64,000 nt of DNA from Zanthoxylum bungeanum (lineage: Eukaryota > Streptophyta > Magnoliopsida > Sapindales > Rutaceae): the NCBI GenBank assembly GCA_019454045.1, contig SKCR01051199.1, positions 186,001 through 250,000 on the forward strand, written 5' to 3'. How positions within the stretch are numbered: position 1 is the first letter of the stretch; every line of letters starts with the position of its first letter. The position numbers and the translations under genes are program-made. The notes beneath the pieces are model-generated. The model saw only the letters and a program-made list of their open reading frames with translations, did not search any database and was not told the origin of the DNA. This document shows positions 1 through 10,920 of the stretch, piece after piece.

Positions 1-1131
1 TTACTGATTTTACGTTACGAAGCTTGTAGTTTTTCAATTAAACTCAGGTTAATTTTGTCAATTGTAATATATCACATAAATGTAAGTTTCTAAACAATAA
101 GCATATATATAATAAACTTGCAACAAGTAAAGAGTTTAGGGAAAGAAAAATAACATCGGTGATTTATAGCGGTTCGGCCAACAATGCCTACGTCCACTCC
201 CCCAACCCGCGCTTGAAGATTTCCACTAAGTTGAGACACAACTTACAGCGAGTTTTCTCTGTCTCACCCTCAACAAAGAGTTTTACACACTAGGTTCACT
301 CTAAACCTCTTACAATGAGTTTTGTCTATTAGGTTCACTCATAAATCTCTTACAATTAGTTTTCTCAATAAGTTCACTCACAAACCTCTTACAAATCAGA
401 AGTGTTTGATTATGAAGATTTTACAATATCACTAGAGCACTCACAAAGATAATGAAGAGTCAAGATGTGAGTTGTTTACCCAAGTGTTTCAAGCTCACTA
501 CTAATAATATGAAGGTGTAGTGTGTGAGCTTGATGTATGAGATTGTATGATAATGAAGGTTTAGTAAACTCTCAAATATATGGTAAAAATGAATTTGAGG
601 CTCAATTTATAGTAAAGTACAAACTGCCCCTAACAGCTCTGTCTGAGACTGGTATGCCGGTCTGGAAAAAGCAACGACTATATTGCCGTTTGAGAATGTA
701 AATGTTACACCGATTTGATGACCGGTAAGGTCCGTGCTGGTTTTCAAGAGCCTACAAAATAGAGGTTCACTGGTTTGGATACCAGTATGAAAACGGTATG
801 ATGCATGCCGATTTTCGCGAGCATGTATACCTCAGGTAGGCCGGTATAGTAGATCGGTATGGGACCGGTATGTCCTATGCCGGTTTCTGCGAGCACGCAA
901 AAATAGAGTAGGTCCACCAATATGCTTAAAGACTTAAATAAATAACCCACTTTACAAAGAGAGCCCTAAGCTAAGATCATACAAGATTTTATTCGTTTGC
1001 TGTTTGTATTCGCATTCATTGCTCTTCACCACCAATGTGCTTCGACATCTTTTTGTAATGTCATGCTAATGCGCGTCGGAGACTTCTAGTGTTGCGTTAT
1101 CAAAATCTATCTTGATAGTATGTCGCTAACA
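1..1131 (-). repeat. 3' LTR of element A (partial, cut by window edge)
   Basis: This is a direct copy of the right-hand repeat; window base 1 aligns near 5504. It ends in GTCGCTAACA, the reverse complement of the LTR start TGTTAGCGAC. Clusters of ACCGGT-like palindromic motifs occupy about 640-880, at the same place as in the other LTR. Confidence 0.85.
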
Positions 1132-1147
1132 ATCTCCCCTTTTTTGA
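1132..1147 (-). promoter_or_regulatory. Polypurine tract of element A
   Basis: On the minus strand the sequence reads AAAAAAGGGGAGAT directly before the LTR start TGTTAGC, the usual plus-strand primer layout of plant Ty1/copia elements. Confidence 0.8.
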
Positions 1148-1610
1148 TGATGACAACCTTTAAAACTTATGAAGTTTTGAGAGTCCAAATTATTGACGAT
1201 TTTGCTCTCCCTCAATGTGTGTTCTCAATATAACTCTATAAAACTTAGACAAACACATTAGTAATAATTTGCTCCCTCTTAATACAAGGGTGAGGGTAAT
1301 ACAAGTTACAAGTTTTAATCTCATTCCTATGATTTCTCCCTTTTTTGACATTATAAAAAAAATGGAGAAGCAATAATTAAACTTTATGAGATACCAATTT
1401 AGATGTGCAATAAATATATGAAAATTCATTAAAATGCAAACTTTGCCATAAAAAAATGGATAACTCATCAAATGCATATAAATTAAAGCAATATCCATTT
1501 CTTCCAAAAAATAGCTATAATCATTAATATCCATGAACAACCATATAAACAGCCAAAATACATCTAAAATATATGGATATATTAAAAAAAATATGTAGGC
1601 TAAATGATAA

Positions 1611-2752
1611 TCAGAGATCTGCAGTCATGGAATCGATCTTCTTCTCCATTGAATCTTGACAATGTCTCAACTCGTCAAGAGTCTGTTGTTGAGCATTGAG
1701 TTTCTTCTCCACAAGAGTGCTTAAGTCAGTAAAATTTATTGTAATGCAGTCTGCAAGAGAGTCAAGCCTAGTCTTGATAAGTTTGTGTTTCTCGTCCGCA
1801 GATAGCCTAGAACTCGATGGTCTTGCTGCTTCAGCTGAAGCAATTTCAGCTTCTTCATCAGAATTAGCAACGTCGATCGTCCTTGGTCATTTGGAGCTAG
1901 AGGCTTCAAAAGCTTTGTTCTTGGTCTTCATACGCCAAATTTCGTCTACTTTCTCCCACTACTTTACATGAAATGTAGCCAAAGTAATTCGCTGGTGAGG
2001 AGGAATGACGAAGGAATGCTCATCAGGGTTGATCTGAACATGATATTTCTGAAGAATTTGCGAAATCAGATAACCGTATGGAAGACTCTGCTGAGGATGA
2101 GAATGAGTAATTTGCGTATACTAACAAACCATATACCATATGTATAGGGGAACATCTAGCCCTAAGGAACCCATAACCCAGATATCTAATAGGTTGACTA
2201 TATCAATATGGCCTTTTCGAGGTAAGAGAATGCATTGAGTGATTTCAGTGAAGACTTGCATGTCAAAACCTATGTCAACCTTCTTAAGAACGTGAACTCC
2301 CAGATATGGATGAGGGACGCAAGCGCCTTTCTACACAAAATCTATAACTTGGGATTCAGATATGCACTGAAGTTGATGGAAACTCCTATAGGAGTAGGCA
2401 AAAATAGGTCTAGAGTTTGGAGTAAGGAGACGGTTAACGGAGTTGGGAGTCACTGTGAAGTGAGTTTCGTTGACCGTAGTCCTAAAAGCGCCATGAGTAC
2501 TAATAGGAAACTCCATATTTGTGTAAAACACTTTGACAAGATTTGGATAGATTGGATCACATATTTGACAAAAGTGATTAAGTGTATGACGATAGAGAAT
2601 TGTGTAACAAAATCATCAAGATTGTAAAAATTTGGTTTGGAAAACACTTTCTTTTGGATAAATTCGGTGTAAATCCTAATTTGATGATCATTTTGAAAAT
2701 ACCGTTGAGGATCAATTTGCAAGAAAAGCATAATTATGGGGTTTCTGTGCAA
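1611..2752 (-). pseudogene. Element A ORF2: putative plant transposon protein, broken
   Basis: Minus-strand open segments at 2752-2450, 2531-2331 and about 1932-1611 together resemble the protein encoded at the matching place in element B. Both carry a FY(T/A)NME motif followed by a segment on the scale TVTPNSVNRLL. This protein type is annotated in plants as putative plant transposon protein (Transposase_32-like); its function is not established. The C-terminal part, ending at a TGA at 1611-1613, is rich in K, E, Q and L (DELRHCQDSMEKKIDSM) and looks like a coiled coil. Frame changes between segments and an internal TGA near 1890 show that it is not translatable. In element order it sits between the missing pol and the 3' LTR, the place of the env-like ORF in SIRE-type elements. 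Confidence 0.6.
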
Positions 2753-3080
2753 AATGAGCTAGTTTTTGGGTTTTTTCAAAAACGACGAAATGGATGCAAA
2801 GTAATGGAAGATAATGGTTCTAAACACGTCCTAGAGTGATTGTGAAGAAGAAATTTGAACAAAAACACCTTAAAAAATTGAATTTAGAGATATTAGGGTT
2901 TCTAATACTAAAAGATTAGGAATCTAAGAACTTAAGGAGTAATAATGCAAGATAATAACCAAAAGAAAGTGAAAAAGTGACGAATTTGCCTTAGGAATGG
3001 ATTGGAGGAGGTTTCATGAGATTTTGAGAGAGATTGAGACAAAAATGATGAATGAAGTCGCGAATGGCATTTTAAATCGT

Positions 3081-3160
3081 AGAGACCGGTATACCGGTCT
3101 CGTAGATCGGGAAGCGCTAATCTAGACCGGTAAGCGGTACTCGAGATCGGTATTCCGGTT
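3081..3160. repeat. ACCGGT palindrome cluster inside element A
   Basis: Several copies of ACCGGT, CCGGT and ATCGGT-like words lie within 80 bases, for example GACCGGTATACCGGTC, which is itself a palindrome. The cluster lies just before ORF2 in element order. The same motif family fills both LTRs of the element (about 640-880 and 6215-6535). Confidence 0.7.
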
Positions 3161-3679
3161 CTAAAAGGGTCGCGAAGGAGAATCGCGTCGATTTATCAAC
3201 AACATGGCCCCAAAAATAATTTTTAATTATTTTTAATGAATCGCACAAGTTATTTATTGACTTAGTGAGATTCATTAATACCTAAAACAAACAATTCATA
3301 TCAAATAAAACACATTATGCATAATATCACTCAATACTTATAAATAGGCAATCAAAACATATTTCATTCATTTAATGCAATAATGTCTAATTACTAGTAT
3401 GCTTCAAAATTAAGATCAATTCATATTTATTGGAATAAGCATACATGTTGGAGGAAACAGTATCAATATTTCCGTAAATACGGATTTTACATATCACCGT
3501 TGTCAACCAGTGACAAATCCACCAATTATCCAAATTCATTCATTTTTTAGGATTACATTTGACATTCTTCTCTTTTTGAGCTCCCCATTTTTGTTGAGTC
3601 TTTGGGATTATTTTGTATTTCTCATGATGATCATTCCCAAAGCCCCCCCCTACAAAATCATTTAAGTGCATTTTGGTAC

Positions 3680-5330
3680 CCAAACTTTCTTGGGTCTATG
3701 GGAGTTCATTTTGATTCTTTGGGGGAATCCATGCATTTACATTCACATTGTTGTTCATACACTCAAATATTTTGTGTTCTTTCTTATTGCATGCATGACA
3801 TGTGATATTTTTATTAATAGCAACATTTGCATGAAAATTGGATTCCCTTACAAATAGTTCTTCAAAAATTTATTTTGATATAATACCTATATCCTAATCC
3901 TTCCTTTTTAAAAGCACATTTTTTGGATCCAATTAATATATTGAAGTTTTTCTCTCCCAAAGTGAATTTTGGTACAATGTTATGCAAATCTACAATCTTT
4001 TTATTCAATGCAACATTTTCATTCATAGTAGATTCACAATCACATGTATTTGAGCTAGATGGCATGCTAGATATGCTCTTTTCAAGTTTTATCTTTTCAT
4101 TTTTTAAGCATGCAATTTCTTTTTCATGCATTTTATTTTTCTCAACAATTGATGCATGATCATTTAATAGTAATGAATGCTCATTTTTAATCAATTTATA
4201 CTTCTTCTTAAGCAATTCACATAACTCATGTAATTCATTAAAAGCATCAAACAATTCATTATATTCAAGACAGTCATGTACTTTTTCATCATCGCTTCCA
4301 TCTAGATCATCAATAGCCATAAAAGCGAGATTTGTTATCTCTTCAGTTTCCTCTTCAGATGAGCTAGAGTTGTTATCGTTCCAAGTTGCCTTCATTGCTT
4401 TCTTCTTGAATTCTCCTTTGAGCAATCGGAAACTACATAACCTGGCTTTTCACACTCATAACAAATGATCTTGTTTCTTGTGCTTTCGTGGCCCATTTTC
4501 TTCTTTCTTTTTATTCATCCAAGATTTCTCTTTATATTTTTTGGGTGTGAGGAACTTCTTGAACTTATTGGTCATATGTGTCAATTCATCATCATTATCT
4601 TCTTCTTTATCACTAGAGCTAGCATCATCTCATCTTCTTACTTTTGAAGCTATATTCTTTTTTATTCGGCTCTCATATTCTTCCTTTTTGTCCATCTTGA
4701 TTTTCATTTCATATTCCAACAATTTTCCCACCAAGTCTTTCAACTTCAAAGTGTTCATATTGTTTGCTTCTTTGATGGAGGAAGTACAACTTCTATAATT
4801 CTTAGGGAGTGACCTAAGAATTTTCTTCACTTGATCGTTAGGGTCAATGTTTTCCCTAGAGCACTAAGTTGATTTACAATCATTGTAAATCTCGAAATCA
4901 TTTGCTCAATTTCTTCACCGGCTTCCATTTTGAAGCTATCTAACTCACACATTAATGGTTGATTTTTGACTCATTCACTTGGCTCGTGCCCTCATTGACC
5001 ATTTCCAAAGACTTTCATAATTCATATGCATTTCCAAATTTCGGAAGCTTGTTTATTTGACTCTGATCAATTGCACAAAGTAGATGGTTGAGTGCCTTAG
5101 CATTTAAGGAGGCTTGAAAGTATTCATCATCGGTTCATTCGATATGCGGCTTCGGAATCTCCACCCCATTACTATCCTTCTTTATTGGCATTATTGTGCC
5201 TTTTGTGATTACTTTGAAGGATTGTACATCAACGACAAGAAGTTAGTTCAACATCCTCATCTTCCAATAATTTTAGTCGGTTCCGGTGTAAAAGGGAGGT
5301 CTAATAGTTGAAAATCTTTCGGCAAGATTT
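3680..5330 (-). pseudogene. Element A gag (UBN2-type, degenerate zinc knuckle)
   Basis: Minus-strand pieces show copia gag features. At 4830-4630 there is KKILRSLPKNY followed by LKLKDLVGKLLEYE, the typical UBN2 gag segment. Around 4425-4480 a zinc knuckle reads CYECEKPGYVVSDC, in which the expected histidine of C-X2-C-X4-H-X4-C is tyrosine. At 4425-3862 a long K/E-rich stretch looks like a coiled coil. Near 3700 the reading runs into a VWVPK-like motif that normally leads into protease. Stops and frameshifts interrupt it. The product would have been the nucleocapsid/capsid protein that packages element RNA in virus-like particles. The start codon cannot be fixed. Confidence 0.7.
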
Positions 5331-5394
5331 GATGAGTTGCTTGTAGAGGTCATGATCTATTCTCAGACGGTTAAGACTTTATTGAAAATACCTC

Positions 5395-5406
5395 GCTCTG
5401 ATACCA
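5395..5406 (-). promoter_or_regulatory. Primer binding site of element A (initiator tRNA-Met)
   Basis: The minus strand reads TGGTATCAGAGC, the standard plant Ty1/copia primer site complementary to the 3' end of initiator tRNA-Met. It fixes element orientation and the inner edge of the 5' LTR. Confidence 0.9.
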
Positions 5407-5408
5407 AT

Positions 5409-6826
5409 TAAAATTATCTACAAGCACACAACAAACACAACTCTATATACCCAAGAGGGGGTTAATTGAGTAATGGCATAAATATACGAAATTAAAAATC
5501 TTTACCGATTTTACGCTACAAAGCTTTTAGTTTTAACAATTAAGCTTAGGTTAATTTTCTCAATTGTAATATATCACATAAATGCAAGTTTCTAAACAAT
5601 AAGCATATATATAATAAAACTTGCAATCAGTAAAGAGTTTAGGGATAAAGAAAATAACACAGATGATTTATAATGGTTCGGCCAATAATGTTTATGTCCA
5701 CTCCCCCAAGCCGCGTTTGAAGATTTCCACTAAGTTGAGACCACAACTTACATTGAGTTTTCCGTGGCTCACCTGCAACCAAGAGTTTTACATACTAGGT
5801 TCACTCCAAACCTCTTACAATGAGTTTTTTCTATTAGGTTCACTCACAAACTTCTTACAATATGTTTTTTCAATAGGTTCACTCACAAACCTCTTACAAT
5901 GAGTTTTTTCAATAGGTTCACTCACAAACAAATCACAAGTGTTTGATTATGAAGATTTTATATTATCAATATGGCACTCACAAAGATAATGAAGATTCAA
6001 GATGTAAGTTGTTTACTCGAGTAATCTAAGCTCACTACTAATAATATGAAGGTGTAGTGTGTGAGCTTGATGTATGAGAGTGTGTGATCATGAAGGTTTA
6101 GTAAACTCTATGTTTTTACGTTAGTAGATATTATATGAAGGTTCAAGTATATGAAAAAAACGAATTTGGGGCTCAATTTATAGTAAAGTACAAACTTCCC
6201 CCAACAGCTCTGTCTGATACCGGTATGCCAGTCTCCAGACACCGATATGCCAGTTTGGCAAAAGCAACGACTATATTGTCGTTTGAGAATATAACTATTA
6301 CACCGGTTTGATGGCTGGTAAGGTCTGTGCCGGTTTTCGAGAGCCTGTAAAATAGAAGTTCACCGGTTTGCAAAGTTGTTATGAAAATCGGTATGATGCA
6401 TGCTGATTTTCGCGAGCATGTATACCTCAGGTAGGCCGATATGGGACCAGTATGTCCTATGTCGATTTCGACGAGCATGCAAAAATAGAGCAGGTCCACT
6501 GGTATGCCAGTTATTGGACCGGTATGCCGGTCTCAGTGCCAAAATGCAGGATTTGAAGGTTTAAAATATTTTGCACATGACCCTAATGCATCTATATGAA
6601 TGTGCATATGTCCTATGAGCTTATAGACTTAAAAAAACAACTCACTTTACAAAGAGAGCCCTAAGCTAAGACCATACAAGATTTTCTTCGATTGCCGCTT
6701 GTCTTCATATTCGTTGCTCTTCACCACCAATGTGTTTCGACATCTTTTTATAATGTCTCACTAATGCGCGTCGAAGACTTCTAGTGTTGCGTCATCAAAA
6801 TTCATCTTGAGAATATGTCGCTAACA
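5409..6826 (-). repeat. 5' LTR of element A
   Basis: This repeat is about 1.42 kb and matches 1-1131 with scattered differences. On the minus strand it starts TGTTAGCGAC (plus end CTAACA at 6821-6826) and ends next to the primer site. The expected terminal CA at its inner end appears mutated. It contains ACCGGT-type motifs at about 6215-6535. Confidence 0.8.
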
Positions 6827-7330
6827 AATAAATCTGAATGGTATGAGAGCTCGTGTTCAGCAAGCATTACTTTTCCCGTCATTTACACAAGTACACTATT
6901 GGAGGCCCCCAGCCTCGAAAACCACATTCTTGAATTAATACAAAGCTGTTAAGAGTATGTTAATTTGGCAAAATATTTTCCGAAAAGAAAATATTCTTCG
7001 ATGTTTGACTACCAATTAAAAATATTTTTAAAAAATTATTTTCCGATATTTGGCATTATAATATTTTTTCGGAAAATATTTTCTGATGATTAGAAGTGAA
7101 CTATGAAAACATTAGAGAACAGGAAAAAATTATTTTCCATAAAATGACTTGCGCATTTATATTTCGTAAATTATTTTCCAGAAAATATTAAATTAACCAA
7201 TTTTTCCGTAAATGACCAAAATATCGTAAAATTAAAAAAAAAAATTCCGAAAAAACTTTTATGGTGAAACAAACAAATCAAATTGAAATGAACCCAATTT
7301 GAAACATAAGCTATTGAATGAATTCTGAAT
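6827..7330. other. Intergenic spacer
   Basis: No gene seen. From about 6970 to 7260 it is AT-rich with repeated TTTTCCGAAAA / AAAATATTTTCC words in both orientations, the look of an old degenerate class II element without clear ends. Confidence 0.4.
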
Positions 7331-8176
7331 AAGGGTGTGCACCGGTTCCGGGTCTATCCAGAACCGGACCGGAAATCTGGGTTTGGAACCGGAACCGGTT
7401 GTAACCGATCTGATTCTGGTTCCCAATAGATGGAATCGATTTTTAACCGGTCCGGTTCCTGTTCCAGAATAACAGGAACCGAAACCGGACCATAGAACCG
7501 GAATCGGAAACGAATTTAGAACCGGATTCGATATCCGATTTGATACCTGAATGTAAAACCTACATCTATTGCATGTTCTTCTCTACTTTTTCTTTTTGTA
7601 ACACTTTTAGAGCTTTATTTGTTCTGTTCTCCGTGTCAAAGTGAACTTAAGTTTGATTTTCTGTCTACTGTGCTGTGTACAATCAGTGGGTTTTAGAAGT
7701 TTGATTTTCAGATTTTTCGACACGCGGTTTTTGGATTCTTTTGGGTTGAGGTGAGCTCGTCTGAATGAGTGGGTCGCTTGATAAGGATTCTTTGTTACTA
7801 TGGTTGAAAATTAGTAACTGAGTGGAGATATTTGTGATTGTTTATCAATTTTTTCATGTTTATATTATTTTGTGTTTCAGTACATTAGTTCTTTTTTATT
7901 TTCTTTTGTGATGTTTGATAACTGTCTCCTTGTTGGATTCTTCAGTTAGGAATATGATTCTTAGTTGTTTGTACAATTGACGCAACTAATAATTACATTT
8001 TTAAAGTTTGACAATGTTATATAAATAGGGTAATTCAGAATCGGACCGGAACCGAATAATAGGGTATCCTATTTAATTGGGTAGGTTTCGGTTCTACTTA
8101 GTTAGGAACCAATTTTTTCCGAGTAGGTTCCGGTTCCATGCGAAACCGGAACCGAAACCGATTTTTCTCACCCCTA
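7331..8176. mobile_element. Non-autonomous hAT-like element with GGTTCCGG-rich ends
   Basis: The left end AAGGGTGTGCACCGGTTCCG and the reverse complement of the right end, TAGGGGTGAG... with CGGTTTCGGTTCC, form imperfect terminal inverted repeats. Both ends are packed with GGAACCGG-type words. The flanks TTCTGAAT (7323-7330) and TTCCTGAAT (8177-8185) look like an 8-bp target duplication with one added base. There is no coding capacity. Family assignment rests on the GGGGTG terminus and duplication size and is moderately secure. Confidence 0.6.
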
Positions 8177-8216
8177 TTCCTGAATCTCAATTGCACCTTC
8201 AACTAAAAGTTACAAC

Positions 8217-8928
8217 TAGTGATGGCAGTGGGTAGGGTTCGGTACGGGTTTTCCATATCAAACATGCACCCGCATATGTAAATAAATTACCAAACCCGCA
8301 CCATACCCGCTGCGGGTTTTAATTTTCATTACCAAACCTGCGCCCGCATATAAAAATAAATTACCAAACTCACACTGGTACCCAGCGAATTTTTTACGGG
8401 TTTTTAAAATAATGAATTCCATTATGCTCTTAATAATACAATCGTTTTAATTAAACATTGATACTTTTTCATAACATAAAAAAATTTGTATTTGACAGTG
8501 TGTAAATTATGACACATAAATAAAATTTAAAATATTTATAGCATAATGTCAAATTCATATTATCACAATTACATTCATGAATCACTCGCTGAATATCATT
8601 CATTATGTTAAATTCATATCATTAAAATTATTGAATCATGACCAAAAGTAATTCAAAAATACTAAGAGAGAGCAATTTAAAAATTGTAAGTTAGTAAGTC
8701 CTTTTTATATGATGGATTTTTTTACCCTAAAGATATAAACAAAAAAAAATTAAACTTGCGGGTAGCGGATACCCACTGTGGGTATCCACTGGTTTTGCTT
8801 AATTATCAAACCTGCACCAAACCCGCAGTGGATTTCGTTTTAAATTACCAAACCCGCTTAAATATTTACCAAATCCTACTCATTATGGGTGGATTTTTAC
8901 GGGTTTACGGGCGAAATTGCCATCCCTA
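8217..8928. mobile_element. hAT-type MITE with perfect 8-bp target duplication
   Basis: A 712-bp unit starts TAGTGATGGCAG and ends TTGCCATCCCTA, giving terminal inverted repeats TAG(T/G)GATGGCA. It is flanked by identical GTTACAAC at 8209-8216 and 8929-8936. Subterminal regions carry repeated ACCCGC / GCGGGT words. The 8-bp duplication and short ends fit hAT elements; no transposase is encoded. Confidence 0.85.
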
Positions 8929-9040
8929 GTTACAACACAAATCAAAAGCCTAAAGCGTAATAAATTTTATGTTTGTAATTTGGGAATCTGCTAAAAACCC
9001 ACTAGGTACCATTGCGGGCCGGGTTTGATAATAATTAAAA

Positions 9041-9894
9041 GAGTTATTTACGTTTTACTACTAAAGTTATGATCAAATAACAATTGGGTACTAAACTTAT
9101 AAAAATTTAACATTTTACTACTTTTCCATCCAAACCGTTAGTTGACCTTTAAAAAGACTGTTTTATCCTCCAAATAAAATAAAAGTGAAAATTATAATTA
9201 TACCATTTAAAAAACATAGGTTAAATAGCTTCATGTTATTCTATTGTTTTCTTACTTTTGGAGGTTATTTGATTTATATTGTAAATTTTAATAAATATTA
9301 TTGTATCATGCATGGGTCACTCAATCACAACCATGAGGATCACTTTCACAACCATGAAGATCACTTGCATGGTGTTAACTTGCTTATTTTGGAAATTTTG
9401 ATTACATGGATAATGTGGGAAACAATCTGAGATTCATTTGCACAATATTGTATATTTTAGAAACTTTGATTATATGGAGAATATTGGAAATAATGATTCC
9501 TGAGTATATCTCTTTTATTGTTATACGTTAAAGTATTTTGGTTATTATGAGAATTTTAATTATTAAATTATTTGGTAAATTAAATTCTTTATTTTATTGG
9601 GTTATATGGATAATTTAGAGATTGAAGTATTTTTATAAATGTGATTATTGATTGTATTTCTTTTATTATTATATATAAGATTTAGATATGTTTTTTAAAG
9701 GATATAATTATAATTTTCACTTTTATTTTATTTGGAGGATAAAATAGTCCTTTTAAAGGTCAACTGACGGTTTGGATGGAAAAGTAATAAAATGTTAAAT
9801 TTTTATAAGTTTAGTAGTAAAATATAATATGTTAATATTCATAGTACCCAATTGTTATTTGATCATAACTTTAGTAGTAAAACGTAAATAACCC
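9041..9894. mobile_element. MULE-like element with ~170-200 bp terminal inverted repeats
   Basis: The left end GAGTTATTTACGTTTTACTA and the reverse complement of the right end GGGTTATTTACGTTTTACTA continue as matching inverted repeats for about 170-200 bases; the right arm carries an extra segment of roughly 37 bases (about 9806-9845). The flanks are an identical 9-bp TAATTAAAA (9032-9040 and 9895-9903). Long inverted repeats and a 9-bp duplication are the signature of Mutator-like elements. The interior (9210-9695) is AT-rich. It contains a short open frame with repeated HNHED-like residues, which I do not consider a gene. Confidence 0.85.
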
Positions 9895-9903
9895 TAATTA
9901 AAA

Positions 9904-10493
9904 CTCATAATAGGCTTTGGGTTTGATGATAGTTAAAAACCATAATGGACATACTTTATCCCAAAAAAACTACAATGGACATAGTTTGGTAATTTTATTA
10001 TTTTTTTTTTTTTTTCCAGGTAAGATTTGGTAATGGCAAACCAATCAAACGTATCCACTGCCATTCCACTGATACAACATCATCCAGGAAACAACCCAAT
10101 AATGTTTTGCCACGTATGCTAAAATATTAGAAAAACTACTAAATAAACAGTAATTATAATTAATACAATTACACATCTACGTCACTCATACCTCCATTGT
10201 ACCAAAAAGTTACACATCTAAATATGCCATTGTGTAAGATTTTTAATAAACTACACATCTAACATGCCCAATAAAATTTTGACAGAGCAAACTCTTAATA
10301 TTGAAAAATCCAAACCCTAAGAATCTTAAAATCTATGGATTGTAAAAGCCAAGAAGTCTTAAAATCTTACACAGCAATTGGATAATGAGAGATCCCCATC
10401 ATGTCACAGCAGCCAAAACCGCAAAAATAATAGCACAGTCCAACAAATTTGCACAGGTAATTGATGTATATGATAAATAATACAACATTTGTG
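9904..10493. other. Spacer and 3' flank of HDH
   Basis: AT-rich, with a T tract near 10001-10016. The last part (about 10300-10493) is presumably the HDH 3' UTR; no clear polyadenylation site could be chosen. Confidence 0.4.
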
Positions 10494-10883
10494 TCATCTC
10501 ATACTGGAAACTTGCCTGGCTTCAATGTCCTGAAGTCTGAGAGTTACAGCTCTCTTGTGGGCTTCTAGTCCCTCAATTTCCGCCATGGTCGCCACATATG
10601 GGCCCAGCTTTTTCAGACCTTCCTCTGTCAATGATTGCACTGTCATGTATTTCAAGAAGGAATCAAGAGACACACCGCCATACATCCGGGCATACCCATA
10701 CGTGGGAAGCACATGATTTGTTCCGCTTGCATAATCTCCCACACTTTCTGGAGTCCATTCCCCTAAAAATACTGACCCTGCAATGACAATTAACCAAAGT
10801 TATTTACCATTAATCCTTTTTGGAGTTGCGTGTATCCGCATAGGACACTTATTTCCCATTGAACTCTCAACTACATGTTTTGA

Positions 10884-10920
<37 letters not shown>

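Larger units (their letters stand above)
1..6826 (-). mobile_element. Ty1/copia element A, gag + ORF2 type, pol missing (left end off window)
   Basis: Two direct repeats (1-1131 and about 5409-6826) flank a 4.3-kb interior, and the retroviral landmarks read on the minus strand. A primer binding site matching initiator tRNA-Met lies at 5395-5406 beside the right repeat, and a purine-rich tract (AAAAAAGGGGAGAT on the minus strand) lies beside the left repeat. The minus-strand LTR begins TGTTAGCGAC. Reading in element order, the interior holds a decayed gag (about 5330-3680) and a decayed second ORF (about 2752-1611). The gag reading ends with a VWVPK-type segment near 3690, which in SIRE/Maximus-like elements lies just before protease. 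No protease, integrase, reverse transcriptase or RNase H is seen after it. The left LTR runs off the window, so the target duplication cannot be checked; the right flank starts AATAA. Confidence 0.85.

Noticed and set aside
6970..7260. AT-rich block with TTTTCCGAAAA words as a defined MITE
   Set aside because: Inverted words are present but no matching termini or target duplication could be found.
9185..9430. Small open frame with repeated His/Asp residues (HNHEDHFHNHEDH)
   Set aside because: It lies in the interior of a MITE-like MULE element, with no splice or homology support; the repeats come from a short DNA duplication.
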